Shown here: piece after piece, positions 15,612 through 25,821 of the stretch
How positions within the stretch are numbered: position 1 is the stretch's first letter
How the letters are laid out: every line of letters starts with the position of its first letter
Source of the DNA: Marinomonas profundimaris
GTDB taxonomy: Bacteria; Pseudomonadota; Gammaproteobacteria; Pseudomonadales; Marinomonadaceae
Assembly: GCF_000508165.1 (NCBI RefSeq)
Contig: NZ_AYOZ01000013.1
Span: 1 to 53,328, forward strand
Reading direction: 5' to 3'
DNA: 53,328 nt
Notes under the pieces: generated by a model
Databases searched by the model: none
Told to the model about the DNA's origin: nothing
Seen by the model: the letters and a program-made list of their open reading frames with translations, nothing else
Translations under genes and position numbers: made by a program

Positions 15612-18600
15612 ATGATTGAAGCGATCATTCGTTGGTCCATTAACAACCGATTCATGGTGTTGTTGGCCAGTATTATTCTCGTTGGCGCCGGTTTGTATTC
15701 GTTAAAGAATACGCCAGTTGATGCGATTCCTGACTTGTCGGATGTGCAAGTCATTATTAAAACCAGCTATCCGGGGCAAGCGCCGCAAGTTGTCGAAGAC
15801 CAAGTAACGTATCCGCTTACCACGGCGATGCTGTCTGTACCGGGTGCTCAAACGGTGCGTGGTTATTCTTTCTTTGGGGATTCATATGTCTATGTGATTT
15901 TTGATGAAGACACCGACATGTACTGGGCGCGAAGCCGAGTGTTGGAGTATTTGAGTCAAGTTGCGCCGTCCTTACCCAGCAACGCGAGGGCACAATTAGG
16001 ACCAGACGCAACGGGCGTTGGCTGGGTGTATTTGTACGCTTTGGTGGATAAAACCGGTCAAAATGATTTGAGCCAGCTGCGTTCACTGCAAGACTGGTTC
16101 TTGAAGTATGAATTACAAACCGTGCCCGGCGTATCGGAAGTCGCGCCCATTGGCGGCATGGTGAAGCAATATCAGGTGAGTGTGAATCCCGACAAATTAC
16201 GCGCGTTGAACATGCCATTGAGCCATATTCAAAATGCGATTAAACGCGGCAATCAGGAAGTCGGTGCGTCGGTCATTGAAATGGCCGAAGCCGAATACAT
16301 GGTTCGAGCGTCGGGTTATATTCAGAGCATCGAAGACATCGAAATGATTCCGCTTGGCGTCAGTGAAAGTGGTACACCGGTGACAATCAAAGATGTGGCA
16401 GACGTCGGTGTTGGTCCACAAATGCGCCGAGGTTTGGCGGAACTAAATGGCGAAGGCGAAACCGTCGGCGGCGTGGTGGTCATGCGGTTTGGTGAAAATG
16501 CACAGAAGACCATCGAAGGCGTCAAGGCGAAACTGGAAACCCTGAAATCCAGCCTGCCAAAAGGGGTTGAAGTGGTGACGGTTTATGATCGTTCCGGTTT
16601 GATTGACCGCGCCGTGGAAAATTTATGGACCAAACTACTGGAAGAATTCCTTGTGGTGGCGCTGGTCTGTGTGGTGTTTCTTTTTCATGTGCGTTCTTCT
16701 TTGGTGGCGATCATCAGTTTACCCGTGGGGATTCTAACCGCTTTCATTGTAATGCATTGGCAAGGCATTAACGCCAACATCATGTCGCTTGGTGGTATCG
16801 CGATTGCCATTGGCGCCATGATAGACGGTGCTATTGTGATGATCGAAAACCTCCATAAGCACATGGAAAAGGTCGAAATGACCAAGGAAAACCGCTGGCA
16901 AATTGTCACCGCTGCGGCCACTGAAGTGGGTCCTGCTCTCTTCTTTAGTCTGCTGATTATCACCGTCAGTTTTGTGCCTGTGTTTACCTTGGAATCCCAA
17001 GAAGGACGGATGTTTGGACCCTTGGCGTACACAAAAACCTACGCCATGGCCGCGTCGGCGGCATTAGCCATCACACTCGTACCGGTTTTAATGGGCTATT
17101 TTGTACGGGGTAAAGTGTTACCCGAGCATAAAAACCCAATCAATCGCGCTTTGGTCGCGGTGTACATGCCGGCGTTAAAAGCGGTGTTAAGCTTTCCAAA
17201 AACAACCATCGTGGTGGCGATTGCTATTTTTGCTTTTGGTATGTGGCCGTTAAATAAATTGGGCAGCGAGTTTATTCCAAATCTAGACGAAGGCGATTTA
17301 ATGTACATGCCAACGGCGTATCCGGGCATTTCCATCGGACAAGCCCGTCAGGTATTGCAGCAAACCAATAAATTGATTGCGACCTTGCCTGAGGTAGAAA
17401 CTGTCTTTGGTAAAGTGGGTCGCGCGGAAACGGCGACTGATCCTGCGCCGCTGACCATGATTGAAACCTTCATACAGTTTAAGCCTCAGTCTGAATGGCG
17501 TGACGGCATGACCAGCGACAAAATCAAGCAAGAGCTGGATCAGATGGTGAAAATCCCAGGCATTACCAACGCCTGGGTGATGCCGATCAAAACGCGTATC
17601 GACATGCTTGCAACGGGCATCAAAACCCCTGTGGGCATTAAGATCGCAGGGCCGGATTTGAAAGTGATTCAAGGTATTGGTTTGCAGTTAGAAAAAATCC
17701 TGAAACCAGTCGAAGGCACGGCATCGGTGTATTCTGAACGTGTGGCGGGCGGTCGTTATGTCAACATCGATATTGATCGAGCAAAAGCTTCCCGATATGG
17801 AATGAACATTCAAGATGTTCAAGAGCTGATCTCATCAGCGGTGGGCGGTATGAATGTCACTAATACTATAGAAGGGCTGGAGCGCTACCCAATTAACGTG
17901 CGTTATCCGCAGGAATATCGAGATTCCCCCGAGCAGTTAGCCCTTTTGCCGATTGTGACGCCGACTGGTTTGCGAATCGCTTTGGGTGATATTGCTGATG
18001 TGTATGTGGAAGAAGGGCCGCCGGGACTAAAAAGCGAAAATGCTCGTTTGAATGGCTGGACTTTCGTGGACATTGAGGGTGTGGATATTGGCCGTTATGT
18101 TGAAAACGCGCAGAAAATCGTGGCAGAGCAAGTGCAATTGCCAGCCGGATATTCGTTAAATTGGTCTGGCCAATACGAATACATGCAACGAGCAAAAGAA
18201 AAACTCACGTATGTGGTGCCGCTGACATTGGCCATCATTATTGTCCTCTTATATATTAATTTTCGTAATTTTTCCGAGGTCGCCATCATTATGGGTACCT
18301 TGCCTTTTGCCATGGTGGGCAGTATTTGGCTGATGTATTTGTCTGGCTTCAACTTCTCGGTTGCGGTGGGCGTTGGTTTTATTGCGCTGGCTGGGGTCGC
18401 GGTGGAAATTGGTGTCATTATGCTGGTGTATTTGAATCAAGCGTGGTCTGAAACGCAGCGTAAATGCGCTGAAAAAGGCGTTTCACCGCGTGTAGACACG
18501 CTTTATCACGCGGTGCTTCACGGCGCTGGTATGCGAGTTCGTCCTGTGATGATGACGGCAGCAGCGATCATTATCGGTTTACTGCCGATTTTGTATGGCA

Positions 18601-18731
18601 CGGGCACAGGTTCCGAAGTGATGAGCCGGATTGCAGCACCCATGGTTGGCGGTATGGTGAGCGCCGTCGTGCTGACGTTATTGGTCTTGCCAGCGGTGTA
18701 TTTTCTCTGGAAAAAATCGTCGCTAAAGTAA
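15612..18731 (+). CDS. cusA: CusA-type heavy-metal efflux RND transporter (Cu+/Ag+)
   Basis: 1039 residues, the usual length for heavy-metal RND pumps. It begins [18 protein letters not shown]4 carries the proton-relay acidic residue in [22 protein letters not shown]. The periplasmic cleft includes [17 protein letters not shown], with a Met expected among the copper ligands. The C-terminal membrane bundle ends [18 protein letters not shown]. It pumps monovalent copper or silver out through CusB and CusC, driven by protons. GGAG lies 6 nt before ATG 15612. The close CusA likeness, with CusF-type ligands in the adaptor, argues for Cu/Ag rather than Zn/Co/Cd. Confidence 0.95.
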   Translation: MIEAIIRWSINNRFMVLLASIILVGAGLYSLKNTPVDAIPDLSDVQVIIKTSYPGQAPQVVEDQVTYPLTTAMLSVPGAQTVRGYSFFGDSYVYVIFDEDTDMYWARSRVLEYLSQVAPSLPSNARAQLGPDATGVGWVYLYALVDKTGQNDLSQLRSLQDWFLKYELQTVPGVSEVAPIGGMVKQYQVSVNPDKLRALNMPLSHIQNAIKRGNQEVGASVIEMAEAEYMVRASGYIQSIEDIEMIPLGVSESGTPVTIKDVADVGVGPQMRRGLAELNGEGETVGGVVVMRFGENAQKTIEGVKAKLETLKSSLPKGVEVVTVYDRSGLIDRAVENLWTKLLEEFLVVALVCVVFLFHVRSSLVAIISLPVGILTAFIVMHWQGINANIMSLGGIAIAIGAMIDGAIVMIENLHKHMEKVEMTKENRWQIVTAAATEVGPALFFSLLIITVSFVPVFTLESQEGRMFGPLAYTKTYAMAASAALAITLVPVLMGYFVRGKVLPEHKNPINRALVAVYMPALKAVLSFPKTTIVVAIAIFAFGMWPLNKLGSEFIPNLDEGDLMYMPTAYPGISIGQARQVLQQTNKLIATLPEVETVFGKVGRAETATDPAPLTMIETFIQFKPQSEWRDGMTSDKIKQELDQMVKIPGITNAWVMPIKTRIDMLATGIKTPVGIKIAGPDLKVIQGIGLQLEKILKPVEGTASVYSERVAGGRYVNIDIDRAKASRYGMNIQDVQELISSAVGGMNVTNTIEGLERYPINVRYPQEYRDSPEQLALLPIVTPTGLRIALGDIADVYVEEGPPGLKSENARLNGWTFVDIEGVDIGRYVENAQKIVAEQVQLPAGYSLNWSGQYEYMQRAKEKLTYVVPLTLAIIIVLLYINFRNFSEVAIIMGTLPFAMVGSIWLMYLSGFNFSVAVGVGFIALAGVAVEIGVIMLVYLNQAWSETQRKCAEKGVSPRVDTLYHAVLHGAGMRVRPVMMTAAAIIIGLLPILYGTGTGSEVMSRIAAPMVGGMVSAVVLTLLVLPAVYFLWKKSSLK

Positions 18732-18862
18732 GTGTGTTTTAACCGTAAATGAAAGCGCTGCAAAGGAAAAATGCCTCTGCACCGGGATCAAAAAAGTAAT
18801 AATAAGCAATGAATTTCACATTAATCGATTTAACATGAATCAAACCATAAAAGGGCAATATT

Positions 18863-19210
18863 ATGAGCAAACTAAAATTCGTACTTTCTGCGTTGGCAAT
18901 GACCGCGTCTGTTAGCGTATTTGCACACGGTAAGATGATGGAAACTTACCCACAAGATGGCGCGATGCTAATGGATCAAGCACAGCGAGTCGAAATGCAT
19001 TTTCAAAAGCCAATGCGCGTGGTGAGCTTGAAAGTCGTTGGGTCGGACAATAAACCGGTCGCGATTCAATACGACCGAAAAGCCAAAGCCACAGACAACT
19101 TTAAAGCGATGTTGCCTGAGTTAGCACCCGATAGTTATTCTGTTCAATGGAAGGCGATGGGAGACGATGGTCACATGATGAAAGGGTCTTATCATTTCAT
19201 GCAGCATTAA
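18863..19210 (+). CDS. copC: CopC-like periplasmic copper-binding protein
   Basis: 115 residues. A signal peptide (MSKLKFVLSALAMTASVSVFA) would be cut directly before His22, giving a mature N-terminal HGKMM; the N-terminal His is a Cu(II) ligand in CopC/YobA proteins. The remaining fold (ETYPQDGAMLMDQAQRVEMHFQKPM, then DGHMMKGSYHFMQH) fits the CopC beta-sandwich with further His and Met ligands. AAGGG precedes the ATG by about 9 nt. It lies 131 bp after cusA and 51 bp before copD, with which it likely works in copper handling. Confidence 0.92.
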   Translation: MSKLKFVLSALAMTASVSVFAHGKMMETYPQDGAMLMDQAQRVEMHFQKPMRVVSLKVVGSDNKPVAIQYDRKAKATDNFKAMLPELAPDSYSVQWKAMGDDGHMMKGSYHFMQH

Positions 19211-19261
19211 TGGTTTTCGACCCTGTATTTGACCCATAAAACGTAAGATAACGGAGGCTGT

Positions 19262-20155
19262 ATGGCGTTAACGAATTGGGAAATTGCGCAATTACTAACA
19301 CGTTGGTTGTTGTATTTTGGTGTATCAAGCGTGGTGGGTGGTTTGTTTGCGTTCAATTTGTTGCGCCATCAGCCTGAGTTTTTGCGTCGTATCAAAGGGT
19401 ATGTTGTGACCGGTGTGCTGGTGGGGAGTGCGGCCACGGTGGCGTATTTCTTTATCTTAGTGGGTGCGACGATGGAGGAAGGGCTTTGGTCCATGTTTGA
19501 TCCAGATATGGTCTCCATCTTTTGGGATTCTGCTGCAGGTAGCATTGTATTGGTCCGTTTGTCAGGCTACGCACTCGTGGCCCTGTCGTTGATTGTTCTT
19601 GGTAAGGCTTGCACACAAAATGCTTGGCCGTATTCGCCCCTGTCGTTGCTGATTGCACCGTTAGGTATTATCAGCTTGGTGTATTCCTTCTCCCTTTCTG
19701 GGCACGCGACGGAGCAAGCTTGGTATTACCAGTTAATATTTTTTATGCACATTTTAATTGCAGCTTGGTGGTTAGGATTGTTGTTTCCATTGTGGCTGGG
19801 GGGGCGCAATGCGACGGCGGATGCATCTAATAACGTGCTGGAATACTTCGGTCATTGGGCCGTGGTTGCGGTGTCGATCTTGTTGCTTTGTGGTGTTTGG
19901 ATGAGCTATGAACTGACCGGATGGCAAGGTTTGCTGTCATCGGATTATGGCTTTTGGTTGTTCGTGAAGCTTGCTCTGGTTGCGGTGATTCTTGCGATGG
20001 CGGCGTATCATAAATTGCGTCTTGTACCGCTCATTTTAGAGCGTGGCAATGCGAATGTTATTCAAAAATCCATCTTAACCGAAAAGATTGTCGCGTCTGC
20101 GATCCTGGCGGTCACTGCCGTGTTTACCACCTTTGTTGGGCCGCCAATGCATTGA
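19262..20155 (+). CDS. copD: CopD-like inner-membrane copper protein
   Basis: 297 residues with about eight hydrophobic segments, matching the CopD/PcoD family. Conserved elements include HILIAAWWLGLLFPLW, with the family His near 162, and a C-terminal LTEKIVASAILAVTAVFTTFVGPP. CopD is thought to move copper across the inner membrane in concert with CopC. GGAGG lies 5 nt before ATG 19262. It is the last gene of the copper operon, and a hairpin follows at 20163-20197. Confidence 0.9.
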   Translation: MALTNWEIAQLLTRWLLYFGVSSVVGGLFAFNLLRHQPEFLRRIKGYVVTGVLVGSAATVAYFFILVGATMEEGLWSMFDPDMVSIFWDSAAGSIVLVRLSGYALVALSLIVLGKACTQNAWPYSPLSLLIAPLGIISLVYSFSLSGHATEQAWYYQLIFFMHILIAAWWLGLLFPLWLGGRNATADASNNVLEYFGHWAVVAVSILLLCGVWMSYELTGWQGLLSSDYGFWLFVKLALVAVILAMAAYHKLRLVPLILERGNANVIQKSILTEKIVASAILAVTAVFTTFVGPPMH

Positions 20156-20162
20156 AGCCAAA

Positions 20163-20197
20163 TGACGAGCCGAAGGTATTATCTAATCGACTCGTCA
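20163..20197. terminator. stem-loop between copD and the convergent chemoreceptor gene
   Basis: TGACGAG at 20163-20169 pairs with CTCGTCA at 20191-20197, extended by CGA/TCG with one bulge on each side. There is no strong T-run. It lies between two convergent genes and may end either transcript. Confidence 0.45.
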
Positions 20198-20209
20198 GGT
20201 GGCAAACGT

Positions 20210-21709
20210 TTACTGGGTTTTAAAAATATTTGCTTTGGTTTCGTAGGCTTTAGTGACGGAAGTGATGTTTTTACTGCTTTGTTGAAGGTTGATCATTAGA
20301 TTGGACAGCGATTCAATGGATTTGGCGTTTTCGCCAATTTGATCGTTAATAAGCGAAATGACTTTTTCTTGTTCATGAGATTCTTTGGCAATCGTTTTAC
20401 TGGCTGTCGCCACACTGCTTACCGATTGGGCTCTTTCGAACAAGGCTTTGGATATCTTATCGGCGTGCTCAACGCTGATCGACGTTCTTTCTTTGCTGGA
20501 TTCCATTGAGTTGACAGTATTGTTGACGCTTCTGTTTAGGTTCTTTAGTACTTTTTCTATGTCATCTGTTGAATCGCTAGAGCGTTGCGCCAGCGTTCTT
20601 ACTTCGTCGGCAACCACCGCAAAACCTCGACCTGTTTCACCTGCTCTGGCGGCTTCAATGGCGGCGTTCAATGCCAATAGGTTGGTCTGTTCTGAAATAC
20701 TTCGAATGGAGCTAAGCAATTTTGTAATGGCTTCTACGTCAGATGTTAATGAGTTGAGTGAGTCTGCAACCGTCGATGTATTTTGTGACAATAGCGCCAT
20801 ATCTTCCATAATTTCTTGTGTTTTACTGCTGTCGCTTAAGATCCCTTGTTCTAACTCGCCAATAAGGTCTGCAGACTTTGAACTGCTGTGGGTGATTGAT
20901 TTCATTGAGTGAGAAACATCTTCTGTTGAGGTGGCGACCAATTGCGCGCGTTGGTTACTCGTTACAACATGTCCGGTGACTTCTTCGCTGATTTTTTGAA
21001 TCTTACCGCTGCTGGCAACCAAATCGTTCGCGATGCCTTTGTAGTCAGTGAACAAATTACCCAGCTTATCGAGGAGTAGATTAAACGCAATTTCAGCGTT
21101 TGATATAGGCTTGTCTAAGCGGATGGACAAATCATTGTTACTTGAGATGCGTTGAATCGCATTGGCAATTTTGATGTTTGAAGTTGATTCCTTTTTCATA
21201 ATAAACGCCATGAAAATTAATAGACTTGCTTCTGAAATAGCAAACACACAATGAACCACCATCACCCATAGATTATGGGGTCCAGCAAAAATCATGACGG
21301 GTATCTCACCGATATGAACGCCAGCCATTTGAATAAACATAAAACCGATGTGATACACCGCAGTTGTTAGCAGCGCCGCAATGATTGGCTTCCAGCTTTG
21401 ATAGATTAGAAAAACCACCATAGATGCAAAAATATGGAAGTGCATTTCAATCATGCCGAGTTGAGTTTGAATCAGCGCGGATGACGTTAGCATCATTAAA
21501 ATGCCAGCTGAGATAGAAAAGGCGGTGTGGCCTTTGAAAAAAGTATAAGCAAGCTGAGTCAACGCAAATAGAGCGATTGAGCTCATCAATGCAAATGAAA
21601 ATAACTTAGGTCCAACCAAACCGCTGATCAGTAAAATAGGAATTTGTACGAGTAGAAAACGATAAATGAGTAGATCGTTTTTTAGAGAGCTTTCAAGTGA
21701 GATGGTCAT
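20210..21709 (-). CDS. methyl-accepting chemotaxis protein with membrane-embedded sensor
   Basis: About 499 residues. The first ~185 are six or so membrane helices with no large periplasmic domain. They contain clustered His residues: [31 protein letters not shown] and [14 protein letters not shown]. An amphipathic linker follows, then the cytoplasmic signalling hairpin with the highly conserved tip [41 protein letters not shown]. The His-rich membrane module also appears in front of GGDEF domains as far as I recall; its ligand is unknown to me. The reading frame opens at 21760, but ATG 21709 (MTISLESS) with GGAA upstream is favoured. It is monocistronic and convergent with copD. Confidence 0.88.
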   Translation of the reverse strand: MTISLESSLKNDLLIYRFLLVQIPILLISGLVGPKLFSFALMSSIALFALTQLAYTFFKGHTAFSISAGILMMLTSSALIQTQLGMIEMHFHIFASMVVFLIYQSWKPIIAALLTTAVYHIGFMFIQMAGVHIGEIPVMIFAGPHNLWVMVVHCVFAISEASLLIFMAFIMKKESTSNIKIANAIQRISSNNDLSIRLDKPISNAEIAFNLLLDKLGNLFTDYKGIANDLVASSGKIQKISEEVTGHVVTSNQRAQLVATSTEDVSHSMKSITHSSSKSADLIGELEQGILSDSSKTQEIMEDMALLSQNTSTVADSLNSLTSDVEAITKLLSSIRSISEQTNLLALNAAIEAARAGETGRGFAVVADEVRTLAQRSSDSTDDIEKVLKNLNRSVNNTVNSMESSKERTSISVEHADKISKALFERAQSVSSVATASKTIAKESHEQEKVISLINDQIGENAKSIESLSNLMINLQQSSKNITSVTKAYETKANIFKTQ

Positions 21710-21889
21710 TATGAGTATTCCGGTTAATTTAATGCTGGTTTCATGTGTTTTTGATAGCAAGAATTTGAATAAGTTCCTAACGTGCGTAGGGCGTCTGTAT
21801 CGATACGTTACAAAGCGGTATTTAGATTAAAAATAAGCCAAACATAAAAGGCTTTTTCACTTCATGGTGCTTGAAACAATCTAACACGA

Positions 21890-21906
21890 CCCCCCCCCAA
21901 AAAAAA
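21890..21906. repeat. C9A8 homopolymer tract
   Basis: Nine C followed directly by eight A lie in the divergent region about 190 bp upstream of the CHASE kinase gene. Such tracts are prone to slippage and could alter promoter spacing, but no promoter was fixed here. Confidence 0.6.
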
Positions 21907-22097
21907 CAGCATTAAGGTGGTGTTTTGAATCACAAAAAGACACAGGAAAAACAGCTGATTTGAATAAACAGGCGACTATTATTTAAATAAGCATTTTATG
22001 GTTTGGTTGGCGTTGCGAATGCATACATAGGTTTTTTTGTATGTTATTGTTTTATATAAATAATAATTATAATAGCTATGAGGTATCAATAAATACC

Positions 22098-23906
22098 ATG
22101 TACAAACACTCAAAAATATTAAGCGGTTCATGGCGGCTACACTGGACTCATTGGGTTGTTATTGCATTGTCTCTGCTGCTTACTTTCAGTGCCTGGTTTA
22201 TCACTTCTCAGCAAGTTCAACAGAAAACCAAGGCCCAATTTGATTTCCAAGCGGATCAAATAATTGAGTTAGTCCAAGAGCGGATGGCTAAGTACGAAGA
22301 AGCATTGTGGGCAGGCGTCGCCTTGCTACACGCTATGCCAAACAAGACGTCCCGAGATGACTGGAGAGTATTCGCCACCAGGTTAAAAATAGAGAGTCGA
22401 TTCCCAGGGATTAATGGTTTAGGGGTTATTCACTACGTTTCAGAAGCATCTATGCCAGACTATCTGAATTGGCAGCGAGAAAGCATGCCAAATTACGCAC
22501 TTCACCCGAAACATAATGAAGGCGAATATTGGCCAATTACCTATATTGAACCACTGGCCAGCAATCAAAAAGCCGTTGGATTAGACATGGCGCATGAAAA
22601 AAATCGATACAATGCGGCCAAAAAAGCGCGCGATACTGGTGAAGCAAATATTACCGGCCCTATCACCTTGGTTCAGGATGCTAAAAAAACGCCCGGTTTT
22701 CTCTTTTATGCTCCGTGGTATGGCGATGATCGATCTCCTATTCACGCTGTTAGCCAAGAAACGACCTTTTTAGGGTTGGTTTATGCTCAGTTTATTATGC
22801 ATAAACTGATGGACGGTGCTTTAGCCAACACGAATCGTCAAGTGAACTTCAGTATTGATGACGGCGAAGAGGCGCTCTACAGTGAACTGAATGCAAACTC
22901 TGAAAACTATGATTCAAAACCGTTGTTTTTAGAAAAAATAGCCGTCGACATGTACGGTCGCCATTGGGTCTTTACAGTGCAATCCTCCAAGCTTTTCCGC
23001 GAACAACATTCACAAACGCAACCGATTATGATTCTGATCGGTGGCATTGTCATCGATGCATTACTTTTCTTTATATTTATACTCTTATCGCGAGCCAACC
23101 GACGTGCCGTCGCGTATGCAGATAAAGTAACTGAGGATTTAAAACAAAGTAATCAGGCGTTGATGGCTGCGCACAGTGATATTCAAATGCGTAATACCGA
23201 GCTGGTTGAAGCGAACAAAGACCTGGACCAATTCGCGTTTGTTGCCTCTCACGATTTGAAGGCCCCTTTACGAGGGATTAGCCAATTAGCGCAATGGATA
23301 GAAGAAGATTTGAAAGACAGTTTGACACCTCAAACGAGTGAATTTATGACTCTGTTGCAGGGTCGTGTTTCGCGTCTGGATAAGCTGTTAGACGCGTTGC
23401 TTAGTTATTCACGTATTGGCCGAGAAAAAGCCACATTCGAAACGTTTAATCTAGGCGGACGCGCCACAGAACTGTTTTCGTTTTTGAGTCCAGACCAGAC
23501 CTTCGAGTTTCGTTGTGACGATGAAGTGGGAGACATTACAACAGTGGTTGTGCCACTTGAAATCGTCCTTAGAAATCTGATTGCCAATGCGTACAAACAT
23601 CACCACAAAGACGCTGGGATCATCACATTTACCGCGAAGGTCAAAGACGATCATTATGTTATGACAATTGAAGACAACGGCCCAGGTATACCGCAAGAGC
23701 ATCAACAAAAAATATTTGAATTGTTTCGGACACTCAAACCAAGAGATGAAGTAGAAGGCAGTGGTTTAGGCTTGTCGATGGTGAAAAAAATCTTAGAGCG
23801 TTATGGCTGCGAGTATCAGGTTGTATCTGATGGTAAAAATGGCACCACTTTCTGTTTTGATTGGCCTTCAGAGCAACAGTTGAAAGATATGTTAAGCAAA
23901 CAATAA
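22098..23906 (+). CDS. CHASE-domain sensor histidine kinase
   Basis: About 602 residues. TM1 lies around 16-36, then a periplasmic CHASE domain (about 60-250, with LESRFPGINGLGVIHYV-like and YAPWYGDD segments), TM2 around 310-332, a short coiled coil, and the kinase core. The phospho-acceptor is His385 in FVASHDLKAPLRGIS. The ATP-binding domain shows N-box NLIANAYKHH, DNGPGIP and GSGLGLSMV. CHASE domains bind small molecules; the ligand is unknown. ATG 22098 was chosen over the upstream start at 22041, because the latter adds an Asn-rich, uncoded-looking leader. It lies 62 bp before a receiver-GGDEF-EAL gene, its likely phosphotransfer partner. Confidence 0.9.
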   Translation: MYKHSKILSGSWRLHWTHWVVIALSLLLTFSAWFITSQQVQQKTKAQFDFQADQIIELVQERMAKYEEALWAGVALLHAMPNKTSRDDWRVFATRLKIESRFPGINGLGVIHYVSEASMPDYLNWQRESMPNYALHPKHNEGEYWPITYIEPLASNQKAVGLDMAHEKNRYNAAKKARDTGEANITGPITLVQDAKKTPGFLFYAPWYGDDRSPIHAVSQETTFLGLVYAQFIMHKLMDGALANTNRQVNFSIDDGEEALYSELNANSENYDSKPLFLEKIAVDMYGRHWVFTVQSSKLFREQHSQTQPIMILIGGIVIDALLFFIFILLSRANRRAVAYADKVTEDLKQSNQALMAAHSDIQMRNTELVEANKDLDQFAFVASHDLKAPLRGISQLAQWIEEDLKDSLTPQTSEFMTLLQGRVSRLDKLLDALLSYSRIGREKATFETFNLGGRATELFSFLSPDQTFEFRCDDEVGDITTVVVPLEIVLRNLIANAYKHHHKDAGIITFTAKVKDDHYVMTIEDNGPGIPQEHQQKIFELFRTLKPRDEVEGSGLGLSMVKKILERYGCEYQVVSDGKNGTTFCFDWPSEQQLKDMLSKQ

Positions 23907-23968
23907 TGCGCACATCGAAAATTAATAGGACTAGGTTGATAGCCTGAGTAGATTTATCAGAGGGAAAT

Positions 23969-25669
23969 ATGAATTTATTAATTATAGATGACGATGCAGT
24001 CGATCGAATGTCGGCTATCAGAACATTAAAAGATTCCGAGTTACAGCTAGAAACGGTCGATCAAGCCGTTTCAGCAGAAGAAGGGATAAGCCTAGCGTCG
24101 ATGACGCGCTACGACATCATTTTGCTAGATTATCAGCTCCCAACTCAGAATGGCATTGAAGTGCTGCGTGAATTACGAGGCATTAAAGACTTTGCATCGG
24201 CCATCGTGATGTTAAGTCATAGCAGTGATGATGAGCTTGCGCTGATGTGTGTTGAAGCTGGCGCACAAGACTTCATTATGAAGAGTGAAATTACAGCACC
24301 TCGGTTGAAAAGAGCGATCCTTATCTCTGCCGAGCGATGTCAGTTAGAAAGACAGGTACGTGAAAGTCATGAAAAATTACGATACTTAGCAGAACAAGAC
24401 AGTTTGACCGGACTGAGTAATCGTTATTTTTTTGATGTGGCGTTAAAAGACGCACTAATTCAAGCCTGTCGGGATAAAAGTCCACTGGCTTTACTGCTTG
24501 TGGATTTGGATAAGTTTAAGCACATCAACGACACTTTTGGTCATGTAGTGGGTGATGACGTGCTTAAAGAAATCGCACGACGACTTAAAGGCGTTATTGA
24601 TGTTGGCGATAAAATATGTCGATTAGGCGGTGATGAATTTTCAATATTGGTTCATACGTTGGAAAATCCTAATCAAATTCGCTTGATGGTCGATCGTATT
24701 ATTCAAGCGGTTTCTGCCCCGATGGAAATACAAGGTAAAACGGTACAACTGTCTATGAGTGTTGGGGTGGCAACGTACCCAGAATGCGCGACGGGTGCGG
24801 CAGAGTTGATGAAGTGTGCAGATGTGGCAATGTATCGTTCGAAAGGGTTGGGTGGAAAACAAGCTCAGTACTATTCCAAACGTTTCCATAAGCAAGTAGA
24901 AAGCCGGATACGCATTGAAAATGACTTAAAAACCGCCATCGAAAAAGATCAATTCATATTATATTACCAACCGCAAGTAGATGCAGAGACCTTTGATATA
25001 GTTGGTGTTGAAGCCTTAATTCGATGGGAGCACCCAGAGTTAGGTTTGATTCCTCCTGATGACTTTATTCCCATTGCCGAAGAGTCGGATTACATAAACG
25101 AATTAGGACGTTGGGTTCTGCATAAAGCCTGTGAGCAGTTTGGTCAGTGGATGAAATATCCTAACGTGGAGAAAATGACCTTCACCATTGCCGTCAATCT
25201 TTCTGCGCGCCAATTAAAAGACACTGGATTAGTCAAATATTTACTGGAATGCATAGAACGCTACCAAATCCCGCCAGAAAAGTTGGAACTCGAATTAACA
25301 GAAAGCAGCTTAGAAAGCAGTTTGGTCGCCTTGGCAATGCTTAAAAGCCTATCGGACCTTGGTGTTAAGTTGGCCTTGGACGACTTTGGTACAGGCTATT
25401 CGTCTTTATCGCACTTGAATAAATACCCATTCAATATTCTGAAAATTGATAAAAGCTTTGTACAGCACATTGAAAGCGAAGAGGAGGCAAGTCTATTGAA
25501 AGCGATTAGTTCGTTTGCTCATTCGTTGAATTACGAAACGGTTGCTGAGGGGGTTGAAACAGAGCTGCAGCGAGATATTTGTTGTCGACTTGGTGTTAAG
25601 CGTTTACAAGGCTATCTCTTCTCTCGACCTATTCCACCGGAAGATCTTGAGCGGAATTGGATTAAATAA
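23969..25669 (+). CDS. response regulator with GGDEF and EAL domains (c-di-GMP turnover)
   Basis: 566 residues in three domains. The receiver (1-125) has Asp54 in ILLDYQLP as phosphorylation site. A helical linker leads to GGDEF (about 145-300) with intact GGDEF at 220-224, so diguanylate cyclase activity is possible. EAL (about 320-560) keeps EALIRWEHP (E348), ELTES, DDFGTGYSSL and VAEGVET, so phosphodiesterase activity is also possible. No RxxD inhibitory site precedes GGDEF at the usual position. GAGGG lies 7 nt before ATG 23969. The upstream CHASE kinase probably sets the balance of c-di-GMP synthesis and breakdown through Asp54. Confidence 0.93.
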   Translation: MNLLIIDDDAVDRMSAIRTLKDSELQLETVDQAVSAEEGISLASMTRYDIILLDYQLPTQNGIEVLRELRGIKDFASAIVMLSHSSDDELALMCVEAGAQDFIMKSEITAPRLKRAILISAERCQLERQVRESHEKLRYLAEQDSLTGLSNRYFFDVALKDALIQACRDKSPLALLLVDLDKFKHINDTFGHVVGDDVLKEIARRLKGVIDVGDKICRLGGDEFSILVHTLENPNQIRLMVDRIIQAVSAPMEIQGKTVQLSMSVGVATYPECATGAAELMKCADVAMYRSKGLGGKQAQYYSKRFHKQVESRIRIENDLKTAIEKDQFILYYQPQVDAETFDIVGVEALIRWEHPELGLIPPDDFIPIAEESDYINELGRWVLHKACEQFGQWMKYPNVEKMTFTIAVNLSARQLKDTGLVKYLLECIERYQIPPEKLELELTESSLESSLVALAMLKSLSDLGVKLALDDFGTGYSSLSHLNKYPFNILKIDKSFVQHIESEEEASLLKAISSFAHSLNYETVAEGVETELQRDICCRLGVKRLQGYLFSRPIPPEDLERNWIK

Positions 25670-25746
25670 TTCCTCAATCATACTGAGCTAAGTTCTTTGC
25701 AGATCTTGGTTGAGTCGTGGTTTGATTTGAATTTTTAACCCAAAGA

Positions 25747-25777
25747 ACCAGTGTCTTTAATAAGATACTGGTTTTTT
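25747..25777. terminator. rho-independent terminator
   Basis: ACCAGTGTCTT pairs with AAGATACTGGT (one G:U) around a 4-nt AT loop, followed by seven T on the plus strand. It ends the CHASE kinase/GGDEF-EAL transcript. Immediately after it, GGTTTTTTTGTAGT is duplicated in tandem (about 25770-25798). Confidence 0.8.
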
Positions 25778-25821
25778 TGTAGTTGGTTTTTTTGTAGTGA
25801 AAAGACAGGCGTAGGTTAACG

